Assembly: GCA_043101635.1 (NCBI GenBank)
Contig: JBICIE010000143.1
Location: 1 to 13,246, forward strand
Source: CAYMJK01 sp043101635
GTDB taxonomy: Bacteria > Planctomycetota > Phycisphaerae > Phycisphaerales > UBA1924
DNA length: 13,246 bases
Direction: 5' to 3'
In this document: piece by piece, positions 6,192 to 12,367 of the stretch
Position numbering within the stretch: position 1 is the stretch's first letter
Layout of the letters: the number at the start of each line of letters is the position of its first letter
Notes under the pieces: model-generated
What the model was told of the DNA's origin: nothing
The model's database searches: none
The model's input: the letters and a program-made list of their open reading frames with translations, nothing else
Made by a program: the position numbers and the translations under genes

Positions 6192-7367
6192 TTACGGGCA
6201 GCCGGCGGCGAACTCGTTCTGGAAGCAGAGGAAGTCGAAGAAGTCCAGTGCGCCGGAGCCGTCGCAATCGCCGTACCGCTCCGCCGCGCCGAAGGCGTCC
6301 TGGAAACACAGAAAGTCGAAGAAGTCCAGTCCGCCCGAGGCGTCGCAATCGGCGTAGCACGGCCCGTCACCGAGCCGCGCGACCCATCCCTCGAACGCGC
6401 CGGCGGGGTTCTCGCCGCGCCCGACGACGACCTGCCCATCCGCCGAGACGCCGGTGACCGACCAGAGCGTCCAGCCGGTGAGGTCCAGCCCGTATTCGTT
6501 CACGAGCAGGTCGCGCACGAGGCGCATGCCACGCGCCTCATCCCACAGGTAGGCGTCCCCGAGCCGGATGTGAAAGTCGTCGATGCCCGCGACCACCTCG
6601 CCATCGGCGGTCACCGCGTTTGCCATCGAGAATGAACTGGCGAAGAACCTCGCGCCGGTCTCGGTCCAGCGAAACGCGAAGTACTCGTGCGACGGCTGGC
6701 GCGTCCCGACGAGCACGGCGCCATCGCGCGAGCTTGCGGCGACGAACGAGTCGGCGTCGAGCCCGAGCGGCTGCAGCCCTCCCGCGCTGGTCCACCGGAA
6801 GCTCTCCTCGCCGCGCAGCACGACGACCGTGGCGCCGTCGCCGGAGATCGCCACCGCCGCCGACTCGACGGGATCGCCCGGCAGCAGCGGCGACATCCCC
6901 CCCGCCTCGGTCCAGCGATATGCGGCAAAGGTCAGTCCGACGCGGGCGCCACCAACGATCACGCCCCCGTCCTCGGAAACCCCACCTGCGCTGACGGCGC
7001 CGGACCCGCCCGGAAGTGTCCCGAGGTCCACCATGCCGGTCGCCTCGGTCCACCGGTAGGCTCGCTCGGCGGAGCCCTGCTGTACCACGATCACCGCGCC
7101 GTCGCCGGACACGCCCCGCGGGGCCCAGTTGCCGGACTCGCCCGGCGGGGGCGCCAGGGGCTGGAGACCGCCCGACCGAGTCCAGCGTGCGGCAAGGCGA
7201 TCGCCCGGACCCTCGATCTCTCCGATCACGGTGCGCCCGTCGGCCGACACGCCGACTGCCGCGGTTGCGTCGGCGCCGGGCGGGACACCGATGCCGTCGA
7301 ATGTGGCGCGCTGCGCGAGCGTCAGTGTCGGAAACAGCGTCATCAGAAGGACTATGCGCTTGTTCAC
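6192..7367 (-). CDS. Secreted HAF-repeat beta protein with tandem C-terminal dockerin-like (GC-type) motifs
   Basis: A 391-residue exported protein. GTG at 7367 is preferred over ATG 7403 because AGGGAG (7379-7374) sits 6 nt upstream and the product then starts with a compact signal peptide (MNKRIVLLMTLFPTLTLA|Q). Residues about 20-330 hold repeats of the type 'GVSxDGxxVxG ... AxRWTxxGGxxxL' (GVSADGRTVIG, GVSGDGAVIVV, GVSEDGGVIVG, AISGDGATVVV, GVSADGQVVVG; ARWTRSGGL, YRWTEATGM, YRWTEAGGM, FRWTSAGGL), matching the HAF repeat of extracellular proteins and probably folding as beta-sheet or propeller blades. Residues about 338-391 carry two copies of DCDxSGxLDFFDFLCFQ, each an EF-hand/dockerin-like loop (D-C-D-x-S-G) plus a helix, ending AAGCP. 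This looks like the Phycisphaerales 'GC-type dockerin' C-terminus, presumably a surface anchoring or sorting tag. The role is unknown. Confidence 0.8.
   Translation of the reverse strand: MNKRIVLLMTLFPTLTLAQRATFDGIGVPPGADATAAVGVSADGRTVIGEIEGPGDRLAARWTRSGGLQPLAPPPGESGNWAPRGVSGDGAVIVVQQGSAERAYRWTEATGMVDLGTLPGGSGAVSAGGVSEDGGVIVGGARVGLTFAAYRWTEAGGMSPLLPGDPVESAAVAISGDGATVVVLRGEESFRWTSAGGLQPLGLDADSFVAASSRDGAVLVGTRQPSHEYFAFRWTETGARFFASSFSMANAVTADGEVVAGIDDFHIRLGDAYLWDEARGMRLVRDLLVNEYGLDLTGWTLWSVTGVSADGQVVVGRGENPAGAFEGWVARLGDGPCYADCDASGGLDFFDFLCFQDAFGAAERYGDCDGSGALDFFDFLCFQNEFAAGCP
6220..6356. repeat. Tandem 56-bp imperfect direct repeat encoding the two dockerin-like motifs
   Basis: Copies lie at 6220-6275 and 6301-6356, start 81 bp (27 codons) apart and by my alignment agree at 49 of 56 positions, including an uninterrupted 18-nt core. 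They encode the paired DCDxSGxLDFFDFLCFQ motifs. The similarity reflects a recent in-frame duplication or conversion, or strong constraint on both protein and codons. Confidence 0.85.
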
Positions 7368-7450
7368 AGCCAGCTCCCTTTTGCGATGAAACCTGATCCG
7401 CATGTTGGGGAGGCACTCAATGTGCCGCAGGTCACTGCCGGGGCGCCACC

Positions 7451-7479
7451 AACCTACCAGAAATCCCGGCCCGACGCAA
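7451..7479 (-). promoter_or_regulatory. Candidate promoter for the secreted HAF/dockerin-like protein
   Basis: On the minus strand TTGCGT (7479-7474) and TAGGTT (7456-7451) are separated by exactly 17 nt. Initiation would be near 7444, giving a leader of about 75 nt that contains the AGGGAG ribosome site at 7379-7374. The -35 lies only 15 nt beyond the copA stop codon, so the promoter occupies nearly all of the copA 3' region. Confidence 0.35.
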
Positions 7480-7493
7480 GAGGCCCGCGCCTG

Positions 7494-9890
7494 CTATGAC
7501 AGGGACTGGGCCCGCAGGCGCAGGGCGTTAGCGATGACGGAGACGGAGCTGAAGCTCATTGCCGCCGCGGCGATCATGGGGCTCAGCAGCACCCCGAGCA
7601 CCGGGTACAGCACCCCCGCGGCGATCGGTACGCCGGCCGCGTTGTAGATGAAGGCGAAGAACAGGTTCTGGCGGATATTCCGCATCGTGCCATGGCTGAG
7701 CTTGCGCGCGCGCACCAGGCCGTTGAGGTCGCCGCCGACCAGCGTGATGCCGGCGCTCTCGATCGCCACGCCGGCGCCCGTGCCCATCGCGACGCCGACA
7801 TCGGCCTGCGCCAGCGCCGGAGCGTCGTTAACGCCGTCGCCGGCCATAGCGACCTTGCGCCCCTCCGACTGGAGCGTGCGGATGATCTCGGCCTTCTGCT
7901 CGGGCAGCACCTCGGCCTCGACGCGGTCGATGCCGAGCTGCGATGCGATCGCCTCGGCGGTCGTGCGGTTGTCGCCGGTGAGCATGACGATGGTCAAGCC
8001 CATGTCGTGCAGCGACTCGATGGCGGCCTTTGTGGTCTGCTTGATCGGATCGGCAACGGCGAGCAGCGCCGCGAGCTTGCCATCGACGGCTGCGAACATG
8101 GCCGTGCCGCCCTTGCGGCGCTGCTCGTCAGCCGCGCCCGCGAGCGGCGCGGGGTCCACGCCCTCGTCCGCCATCAGGGCCGGCGAACCGATCGCCACGC
8201 GGGCGCCATCGACGGTGGCGCGCACGCCCTTGCCCGTGACGCTGTCGAAGTCGCTGGCCTGGAGGCGCTGATCGGTCTTCTCATCGAGGCCGGCGACGAT
8301 GGCCTCCGCCAGCGGGTGCTCGCTGCCGCGCTCGGCGCCGGCGAGCAGGGCGAAGGTGCGCGAGGCGTCGGCGCCATCGGCCGCCTGCGCCAGCACCAGC
8401 TTCGGGGCGCCTTCGGTGAGCGTGCCGGTCTTGTCCACGACGATGGTGTCGATCTGCTCGAAGGTCTCCAGCGCGCCGGCGTTCTTGATGAGCACGCCCG
8501 CCCTGGCGCCCTGGCCCGCCGCGACCATGATCGACATCGGCGTGGCCAGCCCGAGCGCGCACGGGCAGGCGATGATCAGCACCGACACCGCCGCGATCAG
8601 GGCGTAGCTGAACGCCGGCGAGGGGCCGACCAGCGACCAGACGACGAAGGCGATGATGGCCACCGCGATCACCGCCGGCACGAACCACGCGGCGACGACA
8701 TCGGCCAGCCGCTGGATCGGCGCCCGCGAGCGCTGGGCCTCGGCCACCATCTGCACGATCTGGGCCAGCATGGTCTCGGCGCCGACGCGCCGGACCTCCA
8801 TGATGAACGAGCCCGTCTTGTTCAGCGTGCCGCCGGTGACCTCATCGCCGGCCTCCTTCTCGACCGGGACGGGCTCGCCGGTGAGCATCGACTCATCGAC
8901 CGTGCTGCGCCCCTCGACGACCTCGCCATCGATCGGGATCTTGTTGCCGGGGCGCACGCGGATGCGGTCGCCCGGCGCCAGCGATTCGACGGGGACTTCC
9001 TCTTCCGAGCCGTCGTCGCGGATGATCCGGGCGGTGGCGGGGGCGAGTTCCAGCAGTTCGCGGATCGCGCTGCCGGTGCGCCGGCGGGCCCGCAGTTCCA
9101 TGACCTGGCCGAGCAGCACGAGCGTGACGATGACGGCCGCAGCCTCGAAGTACACGCCGACGCGCCCATGGTCGCCCCGGAACGACTCGGGGAACAGCCC
9201 CGGGGCGATCGTCGCGACGACGCTGTAGAGGTACGCGATCGAGACACCGATCGAGATCAGCGTCCACATGTTCGGGCTGAGCGTGCGGATGGAGCGCACG
9301 CCGCGGATGTAGAAAGGCCATGCGCACCAGATCGCCACCGGCGTGGCCAGGCCGAGTTCGATCCACTGCGACACCGCCGGGCTGATCACGCCCTCCAGCG
9401 GGTGGCCAAGAAGCATGTTGGCCATGACATAGATCAGCAGCGGCGCGGTCAGCACGGTGGCGATCCAGAAGCGGCGCTGCATGCTGTGCAGTTCGGTGTC
9501 ATCCTGCTCGGCGGTGGCGTCCACCGGCTCCAGCGCCATGCCGCACTTCGGGCAGTCGCCGGGTCCGACCTGGCGGATCTCCGGGTGCATTGGGCAGGTG
9601 TAGATGGCGTCGGGGCGGGCCGCGGGCGTTGCGGCCTTCGATCTGCCGCTGTCGTGGGCGTGGGCGCCGTTGCCGTGCGCACAGCAGGAGTGGCCTCCGC
9701 TGGCGCCGGCCTGTTCGTCGTCGTGGTCGCCGTTGTGGTCGTCGCCCGCGCCGGCGTACCGGCCGGGATCGGCGCGGAACTTGGCCGCGCAGCCGGCGCT
9801 GCAAAAGTAGTACTCCGAGTCGCGGTAGCGCTCGGTCGCGGCGGCCTTGTCGGGCGAGACGGTCATGCCGCAGACTGGGTCGGTGGACAT
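7494..9890 (-). CDS. copA: Cu(I)-translocating P1B-type ATPase with YHS and heavy-metal-binding N-terminal modules
   Basis: Exports Cu(I) (possibly Ag(I)) across the inner membrane using ATP. In the 798-residue protein, a YHS/TRASH domain (1-46: DPVCGM Cys7, FCSAGC Cys30/Cys34) is followed by a His/Asp/Cys-rich linker (50-83) and a second metal module (97-122: YTCPMHPEI, GDCPKCGM, Cys99/113/116). The ATPase core has TGEP (337-340, actuator), CPC (442-444, transport site), DKTGT (486-490, phosphorylated Asp486), SEHPLA (523-528), MLTGDN (636-641) and GDGVNDAP (684-691). YN (749-750) and MSFSS (778-782) in the last two helices are the group 1 Cu(I) signature. Eight transmembrane helices are expected. 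Classical CxxC HMA domains are absent. AGGAA lies 7 nt before the ATG. It follows csoR by 14 nt in the same operon, so copper-dependent derepression is expected. Confidence 0.95.
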   Translation of the reverse strand: MSTDPVCGMTVSPDKAAATERYRDSEYYFCSAGCAAKFRADPGRYAGAGDDHNGDHDDEQAGASGGHSCCAHGNGAHAHDSGRSKAATPAARPDAIYTCPMHPEIRQVGPGDCPKCGMALEPVDATAEQDDTELHSMQRRFWIATVLTAPLLIYVMANMLLGHPLEGVISPAVSQWIELGLATPVAIWCAWPFYIRGVRSIRTLSPNMWTLISIGVSIAYLYSVVATIAPGLFPESFRGDHGRVGVYFEAAAVIVTLVLLGQVMELRARRRTGSAIRELLELAPATARIIRDDGSEEEVPVESLAPGDRIRVRPGNKIPIDGEVVEGRSTVDESMLTGEPVPVEKEAGDEVTGGTLNKTGSFIMEVRRVGAETMLAQIVQMVAEAQRSRAPIQRLADVVAAWFVPAVIAVAIIAFVVWSLVGPSPAFSYALIAAVSVLIIACPCALGLATPMSIMVAAGQGARAGVLIKNAGALETFEQIDTIVVDKTGTLTEGAPKLVLAQAADGADASRTFALLAGAERGSEHPLAEAIVAGLDEKTDQRLQASDFDSVTGKGVRATVDGARVAIGSPALMADEGVDPAPLAGAADEQRRKGGTAMFAAVDGKLAALLAVADPIKQTTKAAIESLHDMGLTIVMLTGDNRTTAEAIASQLGIDRVEAEVLPEQKAEIIRTLQSEGRKVAMAGDGVNDAPALAQADVGVAMGTGAGVAIESAGITLVGGDLNGLVRARKLSHGTMRNIRQNLFFAFIYNAAGVPIAAGVLYPVLGVLLSPMIAAAAMSFSSVSVIANALRLRAQSLS

Positions 9891-9892
9891 GG

Positions 9893-9903
9893 CAGGATTC
9901 CTG
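9893..9903 (-). other. Small palindrome covering the copA ribosome binding site
   Basis: On the mRNA strand CAGGA-A-TCCTG forms an 11-nt near-perfect dyad that includes the AGGAA Shine-Dalgarno of copA, between the csoR stop and the copA start. A one-base loop cannot close as an RNA hairpin, so any stem would be only about 4 bp. I see no clear regulatory role. Confidence 0.25.
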
Positions 9904-9904
9904 T

Positions 9905-10216
9905 TCAGCGGGCGTTCTTATACAGCAGTTCGATCAGTTCATCGCTCGCGGCGTCCAGGGCCTCCGGGCCCTGATGCGCTGCGTGGTGGACGCAGTGCTT
10001 GAGGTGGTGGCGCAGCAGTTCCCGCCCGACGCCCCGCAGGGCCTGCTGGACCGCGGCGATCTGCGTGAGGATGTCCACGCAGTAGCGGTCATCCTCGACC
10101 ATCTGGGCGATGCCGCGGACCTGCCCCTCGATGCGGCGGAGACGGGCGAGATTCTGCCGGCGGTCGTCGGGGGCGACGTCCCGGGCGTGACGCGGTTGTG
10201 GCTCTTTGGTACCCAT
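9905..10216 (-). CDS. csoR: CsoR-family copper-sensing transcriptional repressor
   Basis: A small all-helical repressor that releases its operator when Cu(I) binds. The 103-residue protein has the family's RLRRIEGQVRGI segment (26-37) and the metal site Cys46, His71 and Cys75. The spacing (+25, +29) is that of the Cys-His-Cys site of Mycobacterium CsoR (36/61/65). This supports copper rather than the nickel/cobalt (RcnR) or formaldehyde (FrmR) branches. It lies 14 nt before copA on the same strand, the classic csoR-copA arrangement. ATG 10216 is the only usable start: the frame has a TGA a few codons upstream and the next Met (39) is inside the conserved domain. No normally spaced Shine-Dalgarno precedes it, because the upstream bases are the operator. 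Translation from a leaderless transcript is likely. Confidence 0.93.
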   Translation of the reverse strand: MGTKEPQPRHARDVAPDDRRQNLARLRRIEGQVRGIAQMVEDDRYCVDILTQIAAVQQALRGVGRELLRHHLKHCVHHAAHQGPEALDAASDELIELLYKNAR

Positions 10217-10231
10217 ACCCCCTAAGGGTAT
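10215..10231. promoter_or_regulatory. CsoR-type operator overlapping the csoR start codon
   Basis: ATACCC (10215-10220) and GGGTAT (10226-10231) form a perfect 6-bp inverted repeat around a CCTAA centre. Known CsoR operators are AT-flanked G/C-tract dyads of this kind (TACCC...GGGTA). Two bases of the repeat belong to the csoR ATG (10216-10214). The site also contains the candidate -10 (TACCCT), so a bound repressor would cover the -10, transcription start and start codon together. A further GATACCCC half-site-like sequence is at 10278-10285. Binding is inferred. Confidence 0.75.
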
Positions 10232-10437
10232 CTTGCGTCAACCGTGGAGGCAACCCTGGCTCGCGCTTTTTCTGCCGGATACCCCGGCGCCGATGGCGTC
10301 ATCGGCCGAGCCGACGGATCACGCTGCTGCTTCCTGGGCCGCGGGGAGGCTGCAGACGCCCCCACCAGGACTCAGGCGGCGGCTCCAGCGGCCGCGGAAT
10401 TGGCTGGCCAGGGGCGAGGGGCGAGGGACCGCCGCCA
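10217..10437. other. Intergenic region between csoR and the DUF5698 protein gene
   Basis: This 221-bp stretch is the largest gene-free gap. It holds the csoR-copA control region at its left end and a perfect hairpin with CCGATG/CATCGG arms and a 4-nt loop at 10290-10305. It also has a short tandem GGGGCGA repeat (from about 10411). The hairpin lies 133 nt beyond the stop of the minus-strand DUF5698 gene and lacks a T-tract, so it is only a weak candidate for its 3' end. Open frames here have poor composition, and I do not call a gene. Confidence 0.45.
10225..10253 (-). promoter_or_regulatory. Candidate csoR-copA promoter
   Basis: On the minus strand TTGCCT (10253-10248) and TACCCT (10230-10225) are 17 nt apart. 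Initiation would be at about 10218-10216, at or within 2 nt of the csoR ATG. A better -35 match, TTGACG (10241-10236), is also present. With an 18-nt spacer it would use TATGGG (10217-10212), which overlaps the start codon and would put the transcript start inside csoR. I therefore prefer the first pair. Confidence 0.4.
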
Positions 10438-11058
10438 CTACTTGCGGACGCTGAAGGGGCGCACGCCGACGCGCCGGGCAAAGCGAGACTCGATCGCGGT
10501 CGCTCCCGGGTCGTGGGCCCGTTCCAGACGCTCGACCGTGAAATAGGCGCCGGGGGCAGCCTCGGCGACAACCTCCTGCAACTGGTTCAGGCGCCGGCGG
10601 GCGACAGCGCAGAAGATGATCCACACGGGCCCGCCATCGGGTCCCTCGCCCTCGATGCGCATGGCCCGGAAGCCGTGGCCGCGAAGAGCCGCGGCCAGGC
10701 CCTCGGGGTGCGGGGTGTCCTCGGTGACGAACGATTCGTCGGCATCGCCCTTCCACTTGCGCGGCGTGATGATGCGCACCATGCGGTAGCCCAGCGCGAG
10801 CTTCTCCTCGATGGTCATGCCGACCAGCACGCCGGTGGCAAAGCCGCCGGCGTACCCCAGCAGGGCCCATGGATTCGGCAGATAGCGGATGGCGCCGCCG
10901 ACGGCCAGCACCCAGATGCAGACCTCGACTGCGCCGAGCAGAGCGCTGCTGATGCGGTAGCCGCCGAGCACGAGGATGGTGCGCACCGTCCCGATCGACA
11001 CATCGCAGATGCGCGCCAGGAAGATGAGGATCGGGATGGACCAGGCCATCTCGGACAT
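10438..11058 (-). CDS. UPF0316 family membrane protein (DUF5698 + DUF2179)
   Basis: The 206-residue protein resembles Bacillus YebE and relatives. It has an N-terminal membrane domain with LIFLARICDVSIGTVRTILV (11-30), an EVCIWVLAVGGAI helix (45-57) and GYAGGFATGVLVG (68-80), followed by the conserved MTIEEKLALGY (81-91). A soluble C-terminal DUF2179-type domain (about 92-206) includes a LAAALRGHGFRAMRIEGEG segment. The family has no established biochemical role. I choose ATG 11058 because the transmembrane domain begins just after it. A second Met three codons later is possible, and the open frame upstream runs back into the preceding gene's reading region. The ribosome site (GGTGG, close spacing) is weak. 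It lies 41 nt downstream of the aminotransferase gene, same strand, so the two are probably co-transcribed. Confidence 0.82.
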   Translation of the reverse strand: MSEMAWSIPILIFLARICDVSIGTVRTILVLGGYRISSALLGAVEVCIWVLAVGGAIRYLPNPWALLGYAGGFATGVLVGMTIEEKLALGYRMVRIITPRKWKGDADESFVTEDTPHPEGLAAALRGHGFRAMRIEGEGPDGGPVWIIFCAVARRRLNQLQEVVAEAAPGAYFTVERLERAHDPGATAIESRFARRVGVRPFSVRK

Positions 11059-11061
11059 CGG

Positions 11062-11091
11062 CCACCAGCGTGGTCTGCCAGCTCCGCTGGC
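11062..11091 (-). other. Two small hairpins between the aminotransferase and DUF5698 genes
   Basis: A perfect 6-bp stem (GCCAGC/GCTGGC, 3-nt loop, 11077-11091) and a 4-bp stem (CCAC/GTGG, 4-nt loop, 11062-11073) fill most of the 41-nt gap. The second covers the only weak ribosome site of the DUF5698 gene. They could reduce or condition its translation. There is no T-tract, so termination is unlikely. Confidence 0.35.
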
Positions 11092-11099
11092 GGCGGGTT

Positions 11100-12263
11100 T
11101 CAGCGGCGCAGGGCCCGGGTGACCTTCTGCAGGGCGCTCTCGACGATGTCGAAGTCGGCGTCCGTCATTTCGTGATGCATCGGCAGGCAGAAGACCTGCT
11201 GCGCAAGGGCGTCGGCGACGGGCATGTCCTCGTTCACGAAATCGCTGAACGCCGGCTGACGGGTGAGCGGACGCGGGTAGTGCGTCGCGGTCGGCACGCC
11301 CTCGGCCTTGAGGGCCTCGCAGAGTTCGTCGCGCGTGCAGGTGAACTGGTCCGGCTGCATCCGCACCGTGTACAGGTGCCACACGGCGTCGGCCCCGCTG
11401 GTGCGCCCGGGCGCCTGCAGCCCGCGGATGGCGCCGACGATCTGGTCGTAGCGGTCGGCCGCGGCCCGGCGGGCGTCGGTCTGCTCAGGCAGGCGGTCCA
11501 GCTTGGAGCAGCCGATGGCGGCGGTGATGTCGTTCATCCGGTAGTTGTACCCGATGCGCTCGTGCAGGTACTTCCCGGTCTCGCCGTGGGAGCGGAGCAA
11601 TCCGATGTCCTTCGCCAGCGCTTGGTCATTGGTCGTGACCATGCCGCCCTCGCCGGTGCCGAGGTTCTTGGTGGCGTAGAACGAGTAGGTGACTACGTCG
11701 CCGAAGGCGCCGATCCCCTTGCCCCGGTAGGTCGCCAGGTGCGCCTGGGCCGCGTCGTAGATGACCTTCAGACCATTGCTCCTGGCGAGGGCCTGCACCG
11801 CGTCGATGTCGACCGGCATGCCGTAGAGGTGGGTGCAGGCGATGGCCGTGGTCTTCGGCGTGATGCGCCGGGCGGCGTCGGCCACGTCGATCTGCATGGT
11901 CTCGGGATCGGCGTCGCAGAAGATGGGCCGGCAGCCGCGGGCCACCACCATGCTGACGGTGGCGATGTAGCTCCACGCCGGGACCAGCACGTCGTCGCCT
12001 GGCTGCGTCAGCGGTTCGTAGGCGAGCTGCAGGGCACAGGTGCCGTTGGCGCAGGTCAGCGCGTGTGCCGCGCCGGAGGCCGCGGCGAAGCGCTGCTCCA
12101 GTTCGGCGCAGCGTCCGGCCTGCCGGAGCATGCCCGAGCGGAGTACGGCGAGGGCGGCCTCGATATCGGCCTCGGCCAGCGCGGTTTTCATGAAGGCGAC
12201 CGGCTCGCGGCTGACGGGACTCCCGCCGCGGATGGCCAGTTCGGGGGCTGCGGTCTGGGGCAT
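11100..12263 (-). CDS. DegT/DnrJ/EryC1/StrS family PLP-dependent aminotransferase
   Basis: Members transfer an amino group from glutamate or glutamine to a keto-sugar, usually nucleotide-linked, in surface-glycan or secondary-metabolite pathways. The 387-residue length is typical. Visible features are ANGTCALQLA (72-81, cofactor phosphate region), VPAWSYIAT (94-102), LYGMPVDID (146-154), YDAAQAH (169-175, Asp170 contacts the pyridine nitrogen), SFYATKNLGTGEGGM (194-208, Schiff-base Lys199), GYNYRMNDITAAIG (238-251) and a C-terminal FCLPMHHEMTD (358-368). The usual ED before AAQA is YD, a minor variant. The start at 12263 is well supported: AAGGAGGAG lies 2 nt upstream of the ATG. The longer open frame reaching 12539 is a shadow of the divergent gene. 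The sugar substrate cannot be told from sequence, and no sugar dehydratase or glycosyltransferase lies beside it. Confidence 0.92.
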   Translation of the reverse strand: MPQTAAPELAIRGGSPVSREPVAFMKTALAEADIEAALAVLRSGMLRQAGRCAELEQRFAAASGAAHALTCANGTCALQLAYEPLTQPGDDVLVPAWSYIATVSMVVARGCRPIFCDADPETMQIDVADAARRITPKTTAIACTHLYGMPVDIDAVQALARSNGLKVIYDAAQAHLATYRGKGIGAFGDVVTYSFYATKNLGTGEGGMVTTNDQALAKDIGLLRSHGETGKYLHERIGYNYRMNDITAAIGCSKLDRLPEQTDARRAAADRYDQIVGAIRGLQAPGRTSGADAVWHLYTVRMQPDQFTCTRDELCEALKAEGVPTATHYPRPLTRQPAFSDFVNEDMPVADALAQQVFCLPMHHEMTDADFDIVESALQKVTRALRR

Positions 12264-12279
12264 GGCTCCTCCTTGAGTC

Positions 12280-12295
12280 GCCGCGGAGTCGCGGC
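12280..12295 (-). promoter_or_regulatory. 5' UTR hairpin before the aminotransferase ribosome site
   Basis: On the minus strand GCCGCG and CGCGGC form a perfect 6-bp all-GC stem with an ACTC loop, ending 5 nt before AAGGAGGAG. It falls inside the short leader if transcription starts near 12297 from the TATCCT at 12309-12304. It could stabilise the mRNA end or tune access to the ribosome site. Confidence 0.4.
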
Positions 12296-12303
12296 AGGAG
12301 GGA

Positions 12304-12309
12304 AGGATA
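12304..12309 (-). promoter_or_regulatory. Candidate -10 (TATCCT) for the aminotransferase operon
   Basis: TATCCT on the minus strand is the best -10-like hexamer in the 104-bp divergent intergenic region for this gene and would give a leader of about 34 nt that includes the hairpin and ribosome site. No good -35 lies 16-18 nt upstream. Confidence 0.3.
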
Positions 12310-12355
12310 GCGCTGCGCCGGCGGATCTCCGGAACAGCCCGGTGGGCGGCGGACG

Positions 12356-12361
12356 TATACT
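12356..12361 (+). promoter_or_regulatory. Strong -10 element (TATACT) for a leaderless membrane-fusion protein transcript
   Basis: TATACT matches the -10 consensus at five of six positions and ends 6 nt before the ATG at 12368, placing the predicted transcript start on the start codon. The ATG has no Shine-Dalgarno (preceding bases ACTTGCCCC). This is the clearest of the four leaderless-type starts in the window. Confidence 0.5.
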
Positions 12362-12367
12362 TGCCCC

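Noticed and set aside
7368..7403. Longer start (ATG 7403) for the HAF/dockerin-like protein
   Set aside because: It would put 12 charged residues before the signal peptide, and the AGGGAG ribosome site would lie inside the gene. GTG 7367 explains both.
7480..7495. Possible terminator after copA (AGGC/GCCT stem)
   Set aside because: Only a 4-bp stem and no T-tract. It also lies against the next gene's candidate promoter.
7692..9974. 760-codon plus-strand open frame opposite copA
   Set aside because: Long, but a shadow of the P-type ATPase. It is Asp/Arg/Gly/His-rich and low in hydrophobic order, with no recognisable motif.
10244..10546. 100-codon plus-strand open frame in the csoR/DUF5698 gap
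   Set aside because: No ribosome site, poor composition, and its second third overlaps the real minus-strand DUF5698 gene.
3513..12346. Shared CCGGAACAGCC sequence near 3513 and 12329, both upstream of plus-strand genes
   Set aside because: An 11-nt match in 13 kb of GC-rich DNA can arise by chance, and the two sites differ in distance and context relative to the genes.
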